NCBI GenBank assembly: GCA_963920705.1
Contig: OY987230.1
Span: forward strand, 13,169,320-13,233,319
Length of the DNA: 64,000 bases
Source of the DNA: Odiellus spinosus
Taxonomy: Eukaryota; Arthropoda; Arachnida; Opiliones; Phalangiidae
Direction: 5' to 3'
In this document: positions 1 to 10,940 of the stretch, piece after piece
How the letters are laid out: each line of letters opens with the position of its first letter
How positions within the stretch are numbered: position 1 is the stretch's first letter
Program-made: the position numbers and the translations under genes
The notes under the pieces: generated by a model
What the model saw: only the letters and a program-made list of their open reading frames with translations
What the model was told of the DNA's origin: nothing
The model's database searches: none

Positions 1-413
1 AAATTACGACATATTACCATAATAATAACTTATAATAATCGTTTGTTAACGATCTTACCGAAAATGATACTCATTCATGTATAGCGTAATTTGATGATAA
101 AATTATAGTACCGTTAAATTAAAGTTATCGTATCATTAAAATAATGATTACTCCGATTCGCTACAATACTATGGGACATTCTAATATAATTTATTATTAC
201 AAATTTCTACTTATATATTTTTAATTGTATACTTAATATACAAATTAAAGTATTTTAAATTAACTTAAAACCTGTCAATTAAACTCACGAAATTATTAAA
301 AATAAAGAAAATTATCTTTGAACTTAGAAATAGAGTTTGAAACTAGAATTCGAACCTACAGAAGCATTTTATACAACAGACTCAAATAATGAAATATCTT
401 GAAATGTATTTTG
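1..413. other. A+T-rich non-coding stretch
   Basis: No coding frame, RNA gene or repeat with a partner elsewhere in the window was recognised. It ends in the target-site copy of the hAT-like element that follows. Confidence 0.4.
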
Positions 414-420
414 CCGTTAT

Positions 421-757
421 CAGAAGCCGATGAAACCCTCCTTTGAAGTCTATTACTCCCGGGTCTTGTCTACCCCTCTCTGTATGGGTTATTCTCAAAA
501 GGCGCGATCCGTACGCCTCCTAACGGTAGATGTTTTCGGAGCGGGAGCTCGTCGAGCGAATATCTCTAGCAGCCTTGGAGTTCGTCCAAAAAACGTCGTC
601 GTTTGTGGAGATAGAGAATTTCCAATTTTCCGTAGACAGGGGGGATGAAGTAGGACCCCTTCTAACTCGTAAAATTGTTAATTTTACGCATACAGAGAGG
701 AGCGCTATATGGAACATTGGAGTAGTAGACTTCAAAGGAGGGTTTCATCGGCTTCTG
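421..757. mobile_element. Family C hAT-like MITE, copy 1
   Basis: This is a non-autonomous DNA transposon. It begins CAGAAGCCGATGAAACCCTC and ends with the reverse complement; the inverted repeat runs for about 39 bases with one mismatch. It is flanked by CCGTTAT on both sides (414-420 and 758-764), or by GCCGTTAT if the terminal G is counted. A 7-8 bp duplication with CAG/CTG ends fits the hAT superfamily. It is almost the same as the copy at 10593-10880 but carries about 49 extra bases inside (roughly 530-580). The short open frames crossing it follow the inverted repeats and encode nothing recognisable. The superfamily call is inferred from ends and duplication length only. Confidence 0.8.
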
Positions 758-764
758 CCGTTAT

Positions 765-3440
765 TAATTTTTAATAATGAATAACTTCTAAATAGGTCCA
801 GGAAAAAATAAATCTTCCGTGTTTAACTCTCCAATTAAGTTTAAATTTTATATGCCATCAAAAACAAAAAAATCCGAAAATACCAATTACGTTTCTACGT
901 AGGGTCTAAACTCTGAAACAATGCTGACGAAGAGCTCGTTCAAAACAGTAGACGAAAACAGTATTACAAGAGTGTCAATAGCTCGGTTTAGTCCATCTAT
1001 ATTCCGGTCTTAACGGGGTAGAACGGGGTAAGAGTGTGGGTGGGTTGACCCAGGTTACAATTTGTAACAAATGGGAAAATACGTAACTCGAGATGTTACC
1101 GCGGAATAATACTCAATATTAAAGTTCAATAAGAGAGCGAAGTAGTACGCGATTCTTTTCCGGGTAACACCGGTACATATACATTGAGAGAAAGGTTGGG
1201 AGGGATCTTCCTCAATTTTAGTCGCCTCCTCGCTCGCTCCCGAGAAGATTAGCTCTCTTATCTCTCGGTTACAGTCCCTAGTTGGTCGCGCGGTGGCAAC
1301 GATGATACACTAAGAACCATGATAAGTTTGCAACAGACATAGACGATATGTTTCCAATAGACGAAATTTCGTACAGAGACAACAACTTCTAGTATAATAT
1401 TACGCGTTGAAAACTAAAACTAATTTCTAAACGCAATTTCGTAAAGGTTAAAGATTTGTTTTCAGTTTTCATCTAGAATCCTTCTTTCTTCGTGATTTAA
1501 TCTCTTAGAGTTAGGAGACGGAATAGATCTAAACGTACTGAAACTTCAACTTGATGTAAACTATATAGCAAATATCGTTACGGAGTAGGTTTGAGCGCTT
1601 TAAATCAGCTAGAGAACAAACGAACAATTCCTAAACTTTATCGCTATGGAACGGTTTATATTGAAACTTCTAAAATGCAGCTTAAATCCCTAATTATTTA
1701 AGAGATTGAAACGATATATTTCTGACGTCGTACACGCGTGAAAGAAAGAAAAGAAAAAAGGTGAAAAATAAAGAATGAGTCGGAAATATAATAGAATAAG
1801 GGTATAGGTCGTAAGAATGGAACATAATGGAATAGCGCAGAATAGAATGGAATATAATAGAAAGAATTGCCTACCCAGCAAGCTAAGCCTCTTTGAGAAA
1901 CTATACAAAAGCGAAGAAATATAGTCCGCTAAGATTCATATATCAAAACAAGTTGGGTTGGTTACGATGATATAGGAAGCTTCTCATTCGATCCATACAT
2001 ATATAGGATTGATGCGTTTGAATTTATCAATGAAATAACAGGTGGTTTATACATTGAAAGGCTTCCTTGATGGGAAAATCATTATAGCATTTTCTTTGCC
2101 GCGCATTCATGCATGGTTGGAACGTAATTCTTCTTTCAATCTCTTTATATATAGATCAAAACGTAGTTTATTTTTATATTGCCAAGTTCATAATATATAT
2201 ATAAGAGGTAAGTAATAAAATAAATATTCTTTGAAGTATATGAGCAAAAGAAAACTCGGGGGAAAAAATAAATTGATCCTTCTTTATGATATTATTAAGA
2301 AAGACTAAAAAAGCGTCAAATAACTTAACGGGAGTGTAATACTTCGCGAAAATCATAATGATGACGTAATATTGGGGGGGTCCTTCCGACAATCTTACTC
2401 AAGGCAAATTACGTTTGAAGCGCATGCAACATAAGAGACAGCTATATTGTTCTGAAAATTATCGTTTGTTTAACAATTTCCTCGCTCGAATTAGTTTTTC
2501 TACGATTTTTCATGTAGCGTTAAACTATCCCTTAACTAGAAGGGTTCAGATTATAGATGGAGACTCGTATTACAACAAAACAAGTGGGCTGCGTCCCAAT
2601 AAAAGAGTATGACTTAACGCGTAAACATAACTTCCTCTTTGTATACACGTTCTCAGGTTACATAAATTAGTCCTTGGTTATAGGAATGACGGCTATTATA
2701 GTTTCTGTTGGAACAAACTGCTCGCGCTACTCGCGAGCTCCAAACAACCATTCAACTATAGAAGGCGCGCGTTCAAGAGGAATTGGCAACGACTACCTTT
2801 TTACACGATGACTTTACCCACATTGCGTATCAGTCCGCTCCAGTTTTGCCTATATTATCTACTCCCGATGGACAAAAGTATATGGCTACAAACTCTTCTA
2901 AGTATTTATGGCGCGTCTAATCCTGGTGCCCAATAAATGTCTCTCGCTGCTTTCATCTATCAAGGCTTATACCGTAGGATATACCAAAGAGTGCGAGTTC
3001 TAAGGCGGAGTTTGGGGGGTGAGTGGTTGGGTTAGCTTCATCTCGTCTTAAGAAAAGGATATTGTAGTGAAGCTAGCGCAGCCGTTTCCGCTTGACTTCC
3101 AATATTTCGGGTTAAATCTTGTCTAGGGACTCTACAATCCACGGTATATATAGTGCCGTCCAAAAGCTATATAAGACTTTATACCCCACCCACTTTCTTA
3201 AACCCCACCTTCATCTTCTCATCCCGTTGTCTTCTCGGCTTGTACACGCCTGGTCGCGTCTTTCTACAAAACGGCCGCTTTCGCATCTTCATCCTTATGG
3301 CGTACGCGCTATAGCATCCAAAAGGGGCACGAATTCACGTACGTTATACTATCTCAAAGGGTGACAAGCAGTTAAATAAATTTCGTTCAAACCTATGGGT
3401 ATAGTATGGTCTAAAAAGTGTCTATTATAAAAATTCACTC
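765..3440. other. Non-coding stretch, nothing recognised
   Basis: Short open frames are scattered on both strands and none resembles a known protein. Base composition is somewhat less A+T-rich around 2700-3360. No inverted repeat or dispersed repeat was noticed. Confidence 0.35.
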
Positions 3441-4118
3441 AAAATATTCAACCGTTTTCTATCCAAGAGGATTTGAAATTCGCGTTTTGAATTTCCATAA
3501 ACGGAGTGTAGCCAACTTTTGCCCGATTTTTAGTTCCCACTGGAATTGTAGCTAACTTTCGAGAAAAGCACGCAAATTTCCGCACGCGCCAATCTCAATT
3601 ATGCCTACATTCACTTTGACGAAAGCGCGTGAAAAATCTCGTGATATTTCTGATTTTTATGTCCGCTCGTCGGCGCCACTTGTGGGGTCAATTTGAAATA
3701 TACCCCCAACACGATTTCACAGAGCTTTCGATTTCCAATATCTTTGTTTTATCACTTTGAGGGTAGAAAACGTGTTTTAAATATACTAAAACAATTTTTC
3801 TATATGGATTTTTTTCTGCTCTATATTTCTTTTGAGCCGAAAATCGCTGTTTGTGTATTTACCGGCGTACTATAACCCTTTAACTGACTCGGCTGTATTT
3901 AAATCGGGCCACAACCCGAGTGAGAAAACTTGTTAAGTTGCATGGCGTTTATAAAAATGAATGTAATAGTACTTGGGCGCTTTGCTCGAAAAGTAGGCTT
4001 AGCTGTAATTCCGGTGGGATATAAAATTCGCGCGAAAATTCGCCCACTCACCTTTTCTGAAAATTAAAAAGCAAGAGTTTCTAATCTTCTAAATGACTAG
4101 AAAACAGTTGAATATTTC
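3441..4118. mobile_element. Long imperfect foldback element (single copy)
   Basis: The two ends are inverted copies over about 120 bases. The left end AATATTCAACCGTTTTCTA pairs with the right end near 4100-4118. Further in, a left-arm segment CCCACTGGAATTGTAGCTAA pairs with the complement of the segment near 4005-4025, and the arms continue to a shared TTTCGAG-type motif. About 430 bases separate the arms. It looks like an aged palindromic MITE, but no second copy or clear target duplication was seen. Confidence 0.55.
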
Positions 4119-5576
4119 TTCAGGGAAATTATATATTCCGAGACAATCCTACATACATTTGGAAGAAATTCATTTTACTGCGTGTCATCCATAAAGTTAA
4201 AGTTTTATTTCATTGTTAATATTTGTTTCTAAATATTTTTACTATTCAATTATATTTATAAATTAACACTTGCTCGTTTTCATTATTCACACATAGATAT
4301 TTTAAACCTAATTTTTTGTTAACCTCTATATATTTTTCGGAAAATTAATATTATATTGTGGAGATGAAACAACCATTTTGTGAAATGAAACTTAACCCTA
4401 AACTTTTCCTATACTTTCTAGATCGCCTCTGTCGGTCGTTAAGACAAGTTTCTTATTGGCGTGCGATAGCGAACGCTGAAGAAGTATTGTTTTCGTCTCA
4501 GTAACGGGCGGGCGATACTTTTGAAGCTTAAGCCTTAAGAGTGCAGGGTGCTATACACGAAAAATACGACCAGGATTATTTTGAAATGGGAAATTGGATG
4601 AAGAATTAAATCCCTATTTATTTTGAGTTTCTTTTGTTTTTATTTTCCTTGAAGGTTTTTTTTTTTTTTGTGTAACATTTTTTTTATCCTTTTGGACAGA
4701 AGTTATAAAGTCTGTCTCTAAGAAGGTCTTAGCTCGTTTCAATAGGGTTTTTTAAAGACATTTCTTGACGCTGGTTGGTTTTAAAAACCCAAACTGTATC
4801 GAGATAATAAGCTTAATCCAATAAACCGCGCGTTCGTTTCAATGTCGTGAAATATTTTTTTTCAGAGTGATACTCGTTTTATTATTGGCCTAATTCAAGC
4901 CCTCCAGAGATTTCAGCACGCTTAAAGCTATCCTCACTTTTTCCCTCTCTACTTCCGGTTTGATTTCTATGCCATTTTCAAAGGTATAAACGGAAGTAAA
5001 GGGTTCATATAACGCGCCGAAATCTCAGAAGGATTCAGTTTTATCTATAGTTCATCTCATTTTGATTTTACTGTTTTTTAAAGGGTTTATCCTCATTTCT
5101 AAAGTGTGGAATAAAAACAATGAATAGTTTCACTCAGTAGTAAGATGAATAAGCTGTAACTTTACATAAAATATGTACAAATTTATGGAAATAACTGCAT
5201 TGGGTTTTCGCGAACCCTAAATCAGAAATGCTTCGATAGATTCGGAGTATCGGACGCGTAATGAAATATACAGTCACTATATTAATATTAAAAGGGTCAT
5301 ATTCTTACATAGAGATACCGATTTTATATGGAAATTTTTGTATTTTTTTTTATAAATTGCGAATTGCAATGAGTATATAGACATTTTTACGATTCCGAAA
5401 AATTTTATGTAAACAATATTAATGACATACGTGGCCTATCTAAATAATATTGCGAATGTTTTGTTTTCTCATAAAATATTCGTTGGTTTAAGTTACAGAT
5501 TCAGTTTAGATTACCTGAAACTATTGTCAGATGAGAGTAATGAATAGAGTGAGTAAAAATGAGTATTTCAATTTCT
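4119..5576. other. Non-coding A+T-rich stretch
   Basis: No gene was recognised. Apart from the hairpin listed at 4902-5034, it holds only homopolymer runs (for example near 4660 and 5345). Confidence 0.35.
4902..5034. repeat. Imperfect inverted repeat (hairpin)
   Basis: CCAGAGATTTC near 4905 pairs with GAAATCTCAG near 5022, and CTACTTCCG in the middle pairs with CGGAAGTA. The arms are about 50 bases with many mismatches. It could be an old small foldback element; no second copy was noticed. Confidence 0.4.
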
Positions 5577-5580
5577 TTAA

Positions 5581-6000
5581 AGGGAGAATGCAACCTAACA
5601 ACAAGTGATTTTTATCGATTCCTTATTGTTTAAATAGGCCTTATCCACCAATAAAAAGTTTACAAAACAAATATTAAACTAGAAATGAATTTAAAACTTA
5701 CCCGGAAAATAGGCTTAGCGGGATTCATGGAGATCCTGATTTCCTCACGTATAAGGTCTAGCGACCAATCGAACGCGATTGCAAGTCTCATGGAGATCTC
5801 GCGTGAACGACGGGACTTTGCTCATGGGTCGCTAGGCCTTACACGAAGGCAATTCAGGATCTAAGCCTATTTTCCGGGTAAGTTTTTAATTTATTTCTAG
5901 TTAAATATTTGTTCTGTAAACTTTTTATTGGTGGATTAGACCTATTTAAATGATAAGGAACCGATAAAAACATCACTTGTTATTAGGTTGCATTCTCCCT
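5581..6000. mobile_element. Family A palindromic MITE, full copy A1
   Basis: This is a 420-bp, almost fully palindromic element. It starts AGGGAGAATGCAACCTAACA and ends with the complement TTAGGTTGCATTCTCCCT, with TTAA exactly on both sides (5577-5580 and 6001-6004). The body contains the inverted pair TACCCGGAAAATAGGCTTAG and its complement, plus GGAGATC motifs around the centre. It has no coding capacity. TTAA duplication is typical of piggyBac-like transposons, but the AGGG tip is not the classic piggyBac tip, so the superfamily is uncertain. The structure would fold into a very long hairpin if transcribed. Confidence 0.88.
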
Positions 6001-6003
6001 TTA

Positions 6004-6046
6004 ACAGCGAAACGGTTTAAATCGATTCCAAGGCCTAGTATGAACG
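6004..6046. mobile_element. Family B terminal fragment
   Basis: GCGAAACGGTTTAAATCGAT followed by CCAAGGCCTAGTATGAACGC matches the right end of the complete element at 35592-35932. Only about 43 bases remain, directly beside the TTAA of family A copy A1, so insertion of A1 may have separated it from the rest. Confidence 0.65.
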
Positions 6047-6049
6047 CGT

Positions 6050-7569
6050 CTATAAATTAAGAGATCCGCGTCACCTCCTAAACGGGATTGTGCAAGGCAA
6101 AATTTATTACGCAACTCAAAGCTATAATACTCGAGTATCAAGGGATAATAAAAACCAAAAATAAATTAAGGGACATTAAAGGTACCGTGTATGGAAAATA
6201 TTAAACGACTACACTAGGCAAAACATGACTGGGTAGCCGAAATTAAGTTATTATTATAAACTGACTGTAAAACAAACAAAGAAAAAAAATTAACTTACTA
6301 TCCTAGAAATACTTTTAATCATAAAAAATATTTCACGTGGCGTGCGCGGGATATACGATATTTATAGATACATACCGCAATTTCTTCGGCGTGCCTGCGG
6401 CACTGATCTAATTGAATCAAGAAATATCGAACGCGGGAAAAGGGAGGTGTTGAACTAATCAACTAAAAGGCGATGAAAGAAAGACGGGGTGCGTCAATTT
6501 CAGATCTTTCCTTACTATATCAAACTATCCCGTCTAACCGACACCGCGCTAACTCGATTTTAAAGGATAAGCGTGGTTTTCATTGTAATATGTAAAGGGA
6601 GCATGACAGCATTCATTAAAAAGAAATATTTCTGAATATCTGATTTTATAACAGAAATTAACCAACATTTCCAAGGATTTAAAAAAATGTCTATGTTAAA
6701 GTTGGCCCTCGATTTTACATAATTGAATGTTTAATTACATCATCGAAACTATCCCGATTCGATCTATCTAATCACGTCTTCTTCACCCTCTCTTTACAAT
6801 AAAGTTATTAATATTTATATTTTTAAAATCCGCGTGTAATTGTTTAAAAAGTCGAATCTTCGGTCTTCTCTCATTGGCCCTCTATTTAATGACTAATGAA
6901 TGAAGAGTGACAGACACATAGTGGGAGGTTTTGTTAGAAAAGTTCTTATTGAAAGGTAATTAAATTGATTTTATAAAATTTCTAAGGCGAACAAACCGTA
7001 ATTTTTAAGGTTCTTTTAAATTAAAAGCCAAAGGATATTTCAAAAACATTAAAATTAAATTTGCCTTTAAAAAATTCTACGAATATCAGAATGTTTTATT
7101 ATTTTGCACCACTTTCTCTTTATCAATAGCACATATAAAAGAAACTAAAAAAATGACTTCTAGCCACGAGGGCTTTTTTAATTAATGATATAATATTCCC
7201 CAACCACGCCAAAGAAAATGAAATATATAAAAAAATCCGTACCAAAAAAAAAAAAAAAAAGTTTTTTTAAGACCCATCTAAAACAGATGTTGAGGTTCTT
7301 AGACTTTTTAAGAGCAAAAATATGTCTAACAGCTGCGTGGAAAATAAAATAAGAAAAAAAAGGGACTTGGAAACATCGAAGGGATTCTATATATTATTTC
7401 TCGGCTGCTCCAATATCGGATAGATTCCTATATTACTTACGTGAAAAATGTCCGAGTTTTTGATGTTTTTTCATAAAGGGAGTACGAAATAGATTTTCAT
7501 ATTTAAAACATTTCAGGAAAGGGTCTCATTCTAAAGAAAAACCTAAAAGATTGGCGATGGGATGATCAC
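6050..7569. other. Non-coding A+T-rich stretch
   Basis: No gene or repeat family was recognised. It contains a poly-A run at 7244-7260. Confidence 0.35.
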
Positions 7570-7628
7570 TGCACGTAATCAGTGTACAAGCCTTCAGCTT
7601 TGGCTGTACTAAATTGATTATGTAATCG
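7570..7628. repeat. Family H hairpin, copy 1
   Basis: ACGTAATCAGTGTACAAGCC and GGCTGTACTAAATTGATTAT form the two arms of a near-palindrome around CTTCAGCTTT. A closely related sequence lies inverted at 39424-39476, and a hairpin of the same design lies at 57721-57778. Confidence 0.5.
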
Positions 7629-7734
7629 AGTGCGTATTTAGCATTAACAAAGACAGTTATGTAATCGGGGAAGTAATTAACCCCAAAAAAATTTTCCCCA
7701 AAAAAGAATTAGGGGTAAAGTCGGGTAAGGTTTT

Positions 7735-8370
7735 CATATTTGGTTTGCAAAAATAATTTTTTGTAAATTACAGGGCTCATATAATCTTTGTAATAATAGT
7801 TTGCAACATAAGGACGGTTTTTTAAGTGAAGGAAACCTACAAAAATTGGGCTTGCCTAAAAAAATAAACTACAAGTATGGTAGAAAGTTAAGCTGGGATT
7901 GCAAAACTAAAATTGGATAATATTTGAAGAAGGTTTGCAGATTTGATAAATAATTTTAGAACACTAGGTTTATGTAGAAACCCTGGGCACATTTTGCAGA
8001 TTTCGTTTGCAAAAATAATTTCCAGCCTTTCTAGTTTCTAGATGTATTTTGAAAAGGGCAGCCCTAAGAAATGAGCCTTCAATATTTCGGGAGGAGTTTT
8101 GGCCCAAATATACCCAAGATATACGCCATAATTCCTTAAAAAAGAAATTAGATAAACTAAGTGAATGGTGGGAAGTAGGGTAATGTATGTAGATTTGGTT
8201 TGAAAAAAACATTTTGGGCAAATTAAGTTGATGAAGGAAAGTTTGCAAGACGTTTGGCGTAAAATTGGTTGATGGGAAAATATTGAGCTAGGTTTGTAGA
8301 TTTGTTTTGCAAAATAAATTTGAGTAAATTAGTAGGAAAGTTATGGGCAAAGTTTAGAGATTCCCTTGGA
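7735..8370. repeat. Decayed tandem repeat, about 64-bp spacing
   Basis: The motif GATTTGTTTTGCAAAATAAA and variants recur near 7742, 7935, 7998, 8193 and 8294. Several spacings are close to 64 bases or three times that. Related pieces such as GGGCAAA and GTAAATTA recur between them. It reads as an old minisatellite with many substitutions and deletions; the unit length is an estimate by eye. Confidence 0.45.
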
Positions 8371-9311
8371 AAACATTAAGATCAATGCTCCCTTTAGTAA
8401 CATTGAATTTCGATCAACGATGCGGGACAAATTTTATTACATTCTAGATGACAAGTAAAATATGATATTAAATTTCTTAACTAAGAGATTCATTAATCTC
8501 TCAATTGTAACACGTAAAATTACAACAATGGAACTTTAAATATTATTTGTTACTTCTTGTCACTCACAAAACTAAATTTTCCCATCATTGATCTCGACAA
8601 AATAAGAACGCTTTATATTATATACTCATTTACAAGGAGAATTGACGTAAGGTGTCAAAGTTAAGGCGGAGTGTTACAAAATAGTAAACATCATAAGGAA
8701 AAAAATAGTGGTTCGCAACTCCCTCAGAAACGAGTATATTGCAAACAATACTTTTAGCCTCTATCGAGGTCATTTACACCAAATATATTTTCCTGGAAAC
8801 AACAAAGTATAAATTATCGGAGTACAGGGTACGTCACACTCCCTTTAAGTATTCCCAATGAGACTCGGTGTTCAGGGGAGCTAAGTTGACTTTTCCGGGG
8901 TTGAACTAACGGTAACAGCGAAGCTATAGAAATAGAAGGCGATTTAAGAAAGGCCATGCACCAATGTAGGTTTAATGTAGCGCGAGGGTTCCGCATCAGG
9001 TCCAAATACACGCGCGCCGATATTCCAAATGGAAATCAATGAGTCTGCCGATCAAACGACCCGATATTAGCCAACTCCCACCCCCTTTTTAGCCTCCTCT
9101 TTCCTCTCGATCGACCCCCCTCCCCCCGCTATCGACAAACTAATAGGTATATAAAAAGAACGTCAAAGAACAATCATAATGTCGAAATATTCTCGATACA
9201 AATCGAATTTTGGGGTTTACGAAACTCAAACGATATTTAAAGGACAAACAAAGGCTACAGAAAATATAAATTAATATTATTTTTAACCCTGTCAAAACAA
9301 TCTATATTCGA
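8371..9311. other. Non-coding stretch
   Basis: One short minus-strand open frame (8814-9011) resembles nothing known. A C-rich patch lies near 9079-9130. No repeat with copies elsewhere was recognised. Confidence 0.35.
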
Positions 9312-9444
9312 TTATACCCTCTTCAGACGAGGCGTAATTAGCCCGGTTTAATCAGATTTAACCGAGGTTTATAGAACTGAGAAGGCTACGTAAACCTCAG
9401 TCTGATTAAACCGGCTAATTACGCCTCCTCTGAAGAGGGTATAA
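9312..9444. mobile_element. Palindromic MITE with possible TA target site
   Basis: TTATACCCTCTTCAGACGAG at the left is matched by the complement at the right end, and the arms (about 45 bases) continue through GGCGTAATTAGC and CCGGTTTAATCAGA. If TA is the target duplication, the element reads TA-TACCCTC...GAGGGTA-TA, which would suit the Tc1/mariner group. The central loop has a second inverted pair (GAGGTTTA and TAAACCTC). No other copy was noticed. Confidence 0.65.
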
Positions 9445-9607
9445 TAATGGTTAATATCGGCTGTTATATACTGAATCAAGTTCCAAACGGAAAATACAAA
9501 ATCGATTACTGATGAAACAACCAATTGAATTTTGTGGGATAACCAATATTTTTCTGGATCATAATGTACACCTCCTGCACGACAATTTATAAATATGTCT
9601 AAAATCA

Positions 9608-9750
9608 TCTTAGACCTTACACGGAGACAATTCAGGATCTCCACTAATCCCGCTAAGCCTATTTTTCGGGTAAGTTTTAAATTTATTTCTAGTTTAATAT
9701 TTGTTTTGCAAACTTTTTATTGGTGAAGGTTATTAGGTTGCATTCTCCCT
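9608..9750. mobile_element. Family A half-copy A2
   Basis: This is the right half of family A, starting at the TTAGACCTTACACGGAG-type centre and ending GGTTGCATTCTCCCT with TTAA at 9751-9754. An internal deletion removes the segment that normally carries GGCCTATTTAAACGATAAGG. The left half is absent. Confidence 0.8.
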
Positions 9751-9916
9751 TTAAAAAGATAGAAAATCATTAATTTCTATTCCTTTTTTCTATAACATCA
9801 CGAATATTTATATTTCAAGAGTCCTGACCGATTGGATATCATATTTCTAAGGAAAAAAAAGTTTTACCTAAAATAGCACGAGCAAAATTCTATAACATAA
9901 GATATCTTTGGGCAAG

Positions 9917-9944
9917 AAAAAAAAAAAAAAAAAAAAAAAAAAAA
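9917..9944. repeat. Poly-A tract (28)
   Basis: Uninterrupted run of A. It may be a retroposon tail on the plus strand, but no recognisable retroposon precedes it. Confidence 0.9.
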
Positions 9945-10388
9945 GACGCACACGAAAGAGTACATCATTCCTTCATCGAATGAATAGAATAGAAGGCTTA
10001 TCGTAAAAGGTCAATAAGTTTCTTTTCTTTTCTTTTTTAAGGAAAGGGGAAACCTTAGATCACGATCGTGCTTAAACCTAATGAAAAAAGGTTAGGTTCG
10101 CGCACCAAGTCGATCCACGCATGCAGGCTCGCGTTTATATATAACAATTGAAATCCGGTCGAGTCATGGTCAATGACCAAGGAGAATGCGTAGTTATTCA
10201 GTACATCCTGCCTTAGAAGCAATACACGAAGAAAAGGGGAGAGAAAGAAAGGTGTGTAGTGATTTTGATACGGGTATCTTACTCTCCTCGCCTCATACTC
10301 TATTGTTTTCAAGCCAGTAAACGAACTGTATAGTTAAAATCAGGTTGAAATTTCAATATGTACAAAGCAATAGGTTGGCTCTTATCTT
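9945..10388. other. Non-coding stretch
   Basis: No gene was recognised. An 85-codon minus-strand open frame (10055-10312) shows no family features. Confidence 0.35.
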
Positions 10389-10392
10389 TTAA

Positions 10393-10940
10393 GAGGGATA
10401 ATGCAACCTAACAACAATTTTTAACGACTCTTTATCGTTTAAATTGACCTAGTCCAACAGTAAAAAAAAAAAATACAAACAAATATTAAACTAGAAATAA
10501 ATTTTAAACCAATTATTAAAATAGGCTTAGCTGGATTCATATAAGGACTAGCAACCAATGACATTGATCGATGGCCCTTATATGGGCTAAGCCAGAAGCC
10601 GATGAAACCCTCCTTTGAAGTCTATTACTCCCGGGTCTTGTCTACCCCTCTCTGTATGGGTTATTCTCAAAAGGCGCGATCCGTACGCCTCCTAACGGTA
10701 GAGTTCGTCCCAAAAACGTCGTCGTTTGTGGAGAGAGAGAATTTCCAATTTTCCGTAGACAGGGGGGATGAAGTAGGACCCCTTCTAACTCGTAAAATTG
10801 TGAATTTTACCCATACAGAGAGGAGCGCTATATGGAACATTGGAGTAGTAGACTTCAAAGGAGGGTTTCATCGGCTTCTGCCTAAGCCTATTTTGAAGGT
10901 TTAAAATTAATTTCAAGTTTAATATTTGTTAAATCTATAC
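10393..10940. mobile_element. Family A copy A3, interrupted by a family C element
   Basis: The left arm begins GAGGGATAATGCAACCTAAC after TTAA at 10389-10392. The copy runs to GGGCTAAGC at 10592, is interrupted by the hAT-like element at 10593-10880, and resumes with CTAAGCCTATTTTGAAGG. The last part of the right arm is diverged and the terminal TTAA is not visible, so this end is approximate. Confidence 0.8.
10593..10880. mobile_element. Family C hAT-like MITE, copy 2, nested
   Basis: It has the same inverted ends (CAGAAGCCGATGAAACCCTC) as the copy at 421-757 and differs from it by only a handful of substitutions plus a 49-base internal difference. It sits inside family A copy A3. The flanks are GCTAAGC on the left and CCTAAGC on the right, a 7-base match with one mismatch; the target's own palindromic sequence makes the duplication hard to prove. 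The 100-codon open frame across it is a by-product of the repeat. Confidence 0.8.

Noticed and set aside
346..400. GGTTCGAATTC-like motif on the minus strand as part of a tRNA
   Set aside because: Only a B-box-like string is present; no acceptor stem or A box could be found.
430..784. Similar 72-100 codon frames at 430-784 and 10602-10904
   Set aside because: They are shared only because both loci hold the same MITE; the frames cross its inverted ends and the interior indel changes the protein.
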